Source: an uncultured Lachnospiraceae bacterium (GTDB taxonomy: Bacteria > Bacillota_A > Clostridia > Lachnospirales > Lachnospiraceae). From it: 24,829 nt of DNA. Under the pieces are notes generated by a model. The model was not told the DNA's origin and did no database searches. It was given only the letters and a program-made list of their open reading frames with translations. The position numbers were made by a program, and so were the translations under genes. The first letter of the stretch is position 1, and every line of letters begins with the position of its first letter. This document shows positions 22,893 to 24,829 of this stretch, piece by piece. The stretch covers positions 1 to 24,829 of the forward strand of contig CAJUOF010000154.1 of assembly GCA_910587905.1 (NCBI GenBank), written 5' to 3'.

Positions 22893-23288
22893 ATGATCTC
22901 AACAAGGGGGAGATACGCACTCCGGGTCATGGCGGACCTGGCGGAACAGGACACAGAGCGGTTTGTCCCGTTAAAAGAAATTGCGAAGAGGCAGGAAATC
23001 TCCGAGAAATATCTGGAGGCCATCGTCCGGACCCTGGTCAGGGAAGGGTTTCTCAAGGGCCTGAGCGGAAAGGGCGGAGGCTATCGCCTGACCCGCGGAC
23101 CGGAGGAATACACGGTGGGGGAAATTCTGGAATTGACGGAAGGGACCCTGGCCGTGGTGGCCTGTCTGGAGAGGGGGGCGCGGGTCTGCGCCAGAAAGCA
23201 GATCTGCCGGACCCTGCCCATGTGGGAGCGGTTCAACGGCATGGTGAGAGACTTCTTTTTCGGGATCACTTTGGCAGATCTGCTGTGA
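22893..23288 (+). CDS. Rrf2-family regulator (IscR/CymR-like)
   Basis: ATG 22893 follows GGGAGG (22881-22886). The 131-residue product has the winged helix of Rrf2 proteins: MISTRGRYALRVMADLAE, the recognition helix around EISEKYLEAIVRTL (36-49), and the wing GLSGKGGGYRLTR. The C-terminal half carries Cys91, Cys99 and Cys105 in a CLE..-C-x5-C pattern like the cluster ligands of IscR, so a [2Fe-2S] sensor is likely; a CymR-type cysteine sensor, which lacks these residues, fits less well. It is divergent from metY and probably represses it and itself. It ends 25 bases before the convergent XRE gene. Confidence 0.9.
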   Translation: MISTRGRYALRVMADLAEQDTERFVPLKEIAKRQEISEKYLEAIVRTLVREGFLKGLSGKGGGYRLTRGPEEYTVGEILELTEGTLAVVACLERGARVCARKQICRTLPMWERFNGMVRDFFFGITLADLL

Positions 23289-23313
23289 TGGCCGGGGGCG
23301 TAACCGGCGCCGC

Positions 23314-23730
23314 TTACAGGCATGCCTCGTCAAATTCGTACAGGATGTCATTGGTGTCCGGTACGGTGAGCCTGCGGTTTAAGGCAAACATGAGGATGGA
23401 ATCTCTCCGGTTCCTGGCGTCCAAAAGAGGCATGCGGGCAATTCTGAGAAGCCGGTCAGTCTCCGGGAGGGTAAGCTCCATGGCCAGTGCGATGGAAAGG
23501 ACCACGTCCCGCCCCGGATTTTTGATTCCCCGGAAGACCTGATAGATGTACTCTCCCCGGCTGGAGCGTTCAGCCACCTGGGATACGTTCAGATTCCGCT
23601 CTGCCAGCAGGCTCCTCAAATACCGGTGGAGAGGGATATCCAGGAATTCTTCCGGATTGTCGTTAAAGTAGCTTGCGATATTGGGTTTTTCCAGGATCTC
23701 GTTGATCAGATCTTCCGTGCGTTTTTTCAT
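23314..23730 (-). CDS. XRE-type helix-turn-helix protein, divergent from a kinase
   Basis: ATG 23730-23728 has GGAG 6 bases upstream. The 138-residue product has a helical N-terminus (MKKRTEDLINEILEK), then an XRE-like helix-turn-helix at about 34-90 (HRYLRSLLAERNLNVSQVAE, EYIYQVFRGIKNPGRDVVLS, ALAMELTLPETDRLL), and a C-terminal helical stretch that may bind a partner (ARNRRDSILMFALNRR). It faces the membrane Ser/Thr kinase gene with 142 bp between starts. Pairing of such small regulators with receptor-type kinases suggests a phospho-switch, but this is inference from position only. Confidence 0.82.
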   Translation of the reverse strand: MKKRTEDLINEILEKPNIASYFNDNPEEFLDIPLHRYLRSLLAERNLNVSQVAERSSRGEYIYQVFRGIKNPGRDVVLSIALAMELTLPETDRLLRIARMPLLDARNRRDSILMFALNRRLTVPDTNDILYEFDEACL

Positions 23731-23770
23731 AGTGTTCTCCGTCGTGTGTGATTGTGGGCCGCATGCCTTT

Positions 23771-23799
23771 ATCTTATCAGACAGAGCTTCCCGGCGCAA
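23771..23799 (-). promoter_or_regulatory. Weak putative promoter of the XRE gene
   Basis: On the minus strand: TTGCGC (23799-23794), 17 bases, TAAGAT (23776-23771). The -10 is good and the -35 weak. No matching promoter for the kinase was seen on the plus strand. Confidence 0.4.
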
Positions 23800-23872
23800 C
23801 GGAAAACTTGTCATATGGAAAAAATATCAACGGAAGCCGGAAAGCTTTCAGAAGGAAGACGGGAGAAGGAAT

Positions 23873-24809
23873 ATGGAAGAGAGGGTCGGCGAATATAAAC
23901 TGGAATGTTACCGGAAGGTCATGCCCCTCGGAGAAAAGGAAAATCTGTGGCTGGTGGAGGATTCCGTCACCGGCGGGCAGTTTGTGATGCGGAAGGTTTC
24001 CAAAGAGTCCGCCCCGGTCTATGAGCGTCTGGCGAAGCTTTGCCAGGAGGGGATCATGGAGATCTTCGACGTTTTCCCATATGGGGGTTTTCTCTATGTG
24101 GTCGGAGAATATCTGGAATGGGAGCTTCTTTCGGAGGCGGCCGCGCGAAAGCCCCTTTCGACCCGGCAGGTTGTTTCCGTCGGCAGACAGCTTCTCGACG
24201 CGCTGGTCATTCTTCACGGCGAGGGGATCGTCCACCGGGACATCAAGCCGGAAAACATCATGGTTGACCCCCATGGGGCGGTAAAGCTGATCGATTTTGA
24301 TATTGCCAGGATCTTTGCCGAAGAAAAAGACGCAGACACCACCGTAAAAGGTTCGCGGGCTTATGCTTCGCCGGAGCAGTACGGGTTTGCCCAGACGGAT
24401 CCCCGCACGGACCTTTATTCCCTGGGAGTGACCCTGAACGAGCTTGCCGTGGGAGAACTGCCGGAGCAGAGACGCTGCAGGGGGGCTCTGGGCGTTTTTA
24501 TCAGGCGCTGTACGGAGTTTGACCCGAAGCGGCGTTATCAGAGCGCCAGAGAGGCTCTGCGCCATTTAAGGCGGCTGGAGAAAAGGCGGCTTTGGCATGC
24601 GGCGGCTGTGTCGGGAATTCTTCTGGCCTTTCTCGCCGTGGGAGCAATTCTTCTCTCCCCCGACGGGGAAGGGGAAGGGGGGAGGGAGACGGCGGCAGCT
24701 TCCGCTTCCGGTGAGACAGGGGCTTTGGGATACGGAGAGGCGACAGCCGGAACCACTGAGACCGGCGGGACACAGGCTTCTGAGGAGCTTTTCGGAAAAA
24801 CGGAGTATC
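23873..24809 (+). CDS. Membrane-anchored serine/threonine protein kinase, 3' truncated by the contig end
   Basis: ATG 23873 has GGGAG and AAGGA upstream (23861-23870). The frame is open to the end, but the last 20 bases are adapter, so real coding stops at about residue 312. Kinase landmarks are FVMRKV (likely ATP-binding Lys, about 42), VHRDIKPENIM with His121-Arg122-Asp123, LIDFDIAR with Asp141 (DFD in place of DFG), AYASPEQYG (activation-segment end) and TDLYSLGVTLNELAVGELP. The Gly-rich loop is poorly kept. A transmembrane helix (about 242-261) separates the cytosolic kinase from a Gly/Ser/Glu/Thr-rich outer segment whose sensor is cut off. The context is a divergent XRE-type gene. The substrate is unknown. 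Confidence 0.88.
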
Positions 24810-24829
24810 AGATCGGAAGAGCGTCGTGT
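24810..24829 (+). other. Illumina adapter contamination at the contig end
   Basis: AGATCGGAAGAGCGTCGTGT is identical over 20 bases to the start of the Illumina TruSeq read-through adapter. It is not genomic sequence and should be trimmed; the kinase residues it appears to encode (after Tyr312) are artefacts. Confidence 0.97.

Noticed and set aside
1..24829. CRISPR array, insertion sequence or prophage
   Set aside because: No regularly spaced repeats, transposase, integrase or phage genes were seen on either strand.

Overview
The window looks like a chromosomal segment from a gut-type clostridium, most likely Lachnospiraceae. Supporting signs are strong AGGAGG-type ribosome binding sites, TTGACA-N17-TATAAT promoters, the hpf-secA-prfB order, a long-form hibernation factor, a long wall-anchored Ig-like surface protein, SH3b-NlpC/P60 hydrolases and a transmembrane serine/threonine kinase. 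Most of it is GC-rich; about 2.66-5.5 kb is strikingly AT-rich and looks acquired. No tRNA, rRNA, CRISPR array or intact transposon was seen. The last 20 bases are Illumina adapter, so the window ends at a contig end.

Left part (1-8460): a 5'-truncated surface protein with a variant TGD sorting signal; an AT-rich adenylate-forming enzyme with an unusual N-terminal domain; then two tandem secreted SH3b-SH3b-NlpC/P60 hydrolases, each with its own terminator. Three promoters with perfect consensus hexamers and 17-bp spacers lie here. Just downstream of two of them is an 11-bp-phased repeat resembling the WalR (YycF) box, which would tie both hydrolases to the cell-wall two-component regulon.

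Middle (8486-14900): a LysR regulator divergent from a two-gene heterodimeric ABC exporter with one degenerate and one canonical ATP site; then a decaying patch. That patch holds a 5'-truncated nucleotidyltransferase (MntA-like), an intact HEPN (HepT-like) gene lacking the usual acceptor tyrosine, a frameshifted FecR-domain lipoprotein, and a 29-codon remnant of a second HepT-like gene.

Right-centre (14865-20233): bidirectional terminator, hpf on the minus strand, a 154-bp cluster of eight DnaA-box-like 9-mers, secA, a structured and repeated intergenic region, and prfB. The prfB gene keeps the +1 programmed frameshift, but the in-frame stop is UAA instead of the usual UGA.

Right end (20274-24809): a small PH-like protein, a structured intergenic element, a YbaK/EbsC-type deacylase, an O-acetylhomoserine sulfhydrylase divergent from an IscR/CymR-like Rrf2 regulator (a probable sulfur-metabolism divergon), and an XRE-type regulator divergent from a truncated membrane serine/threonine kinase with a DFD in place of DFG.
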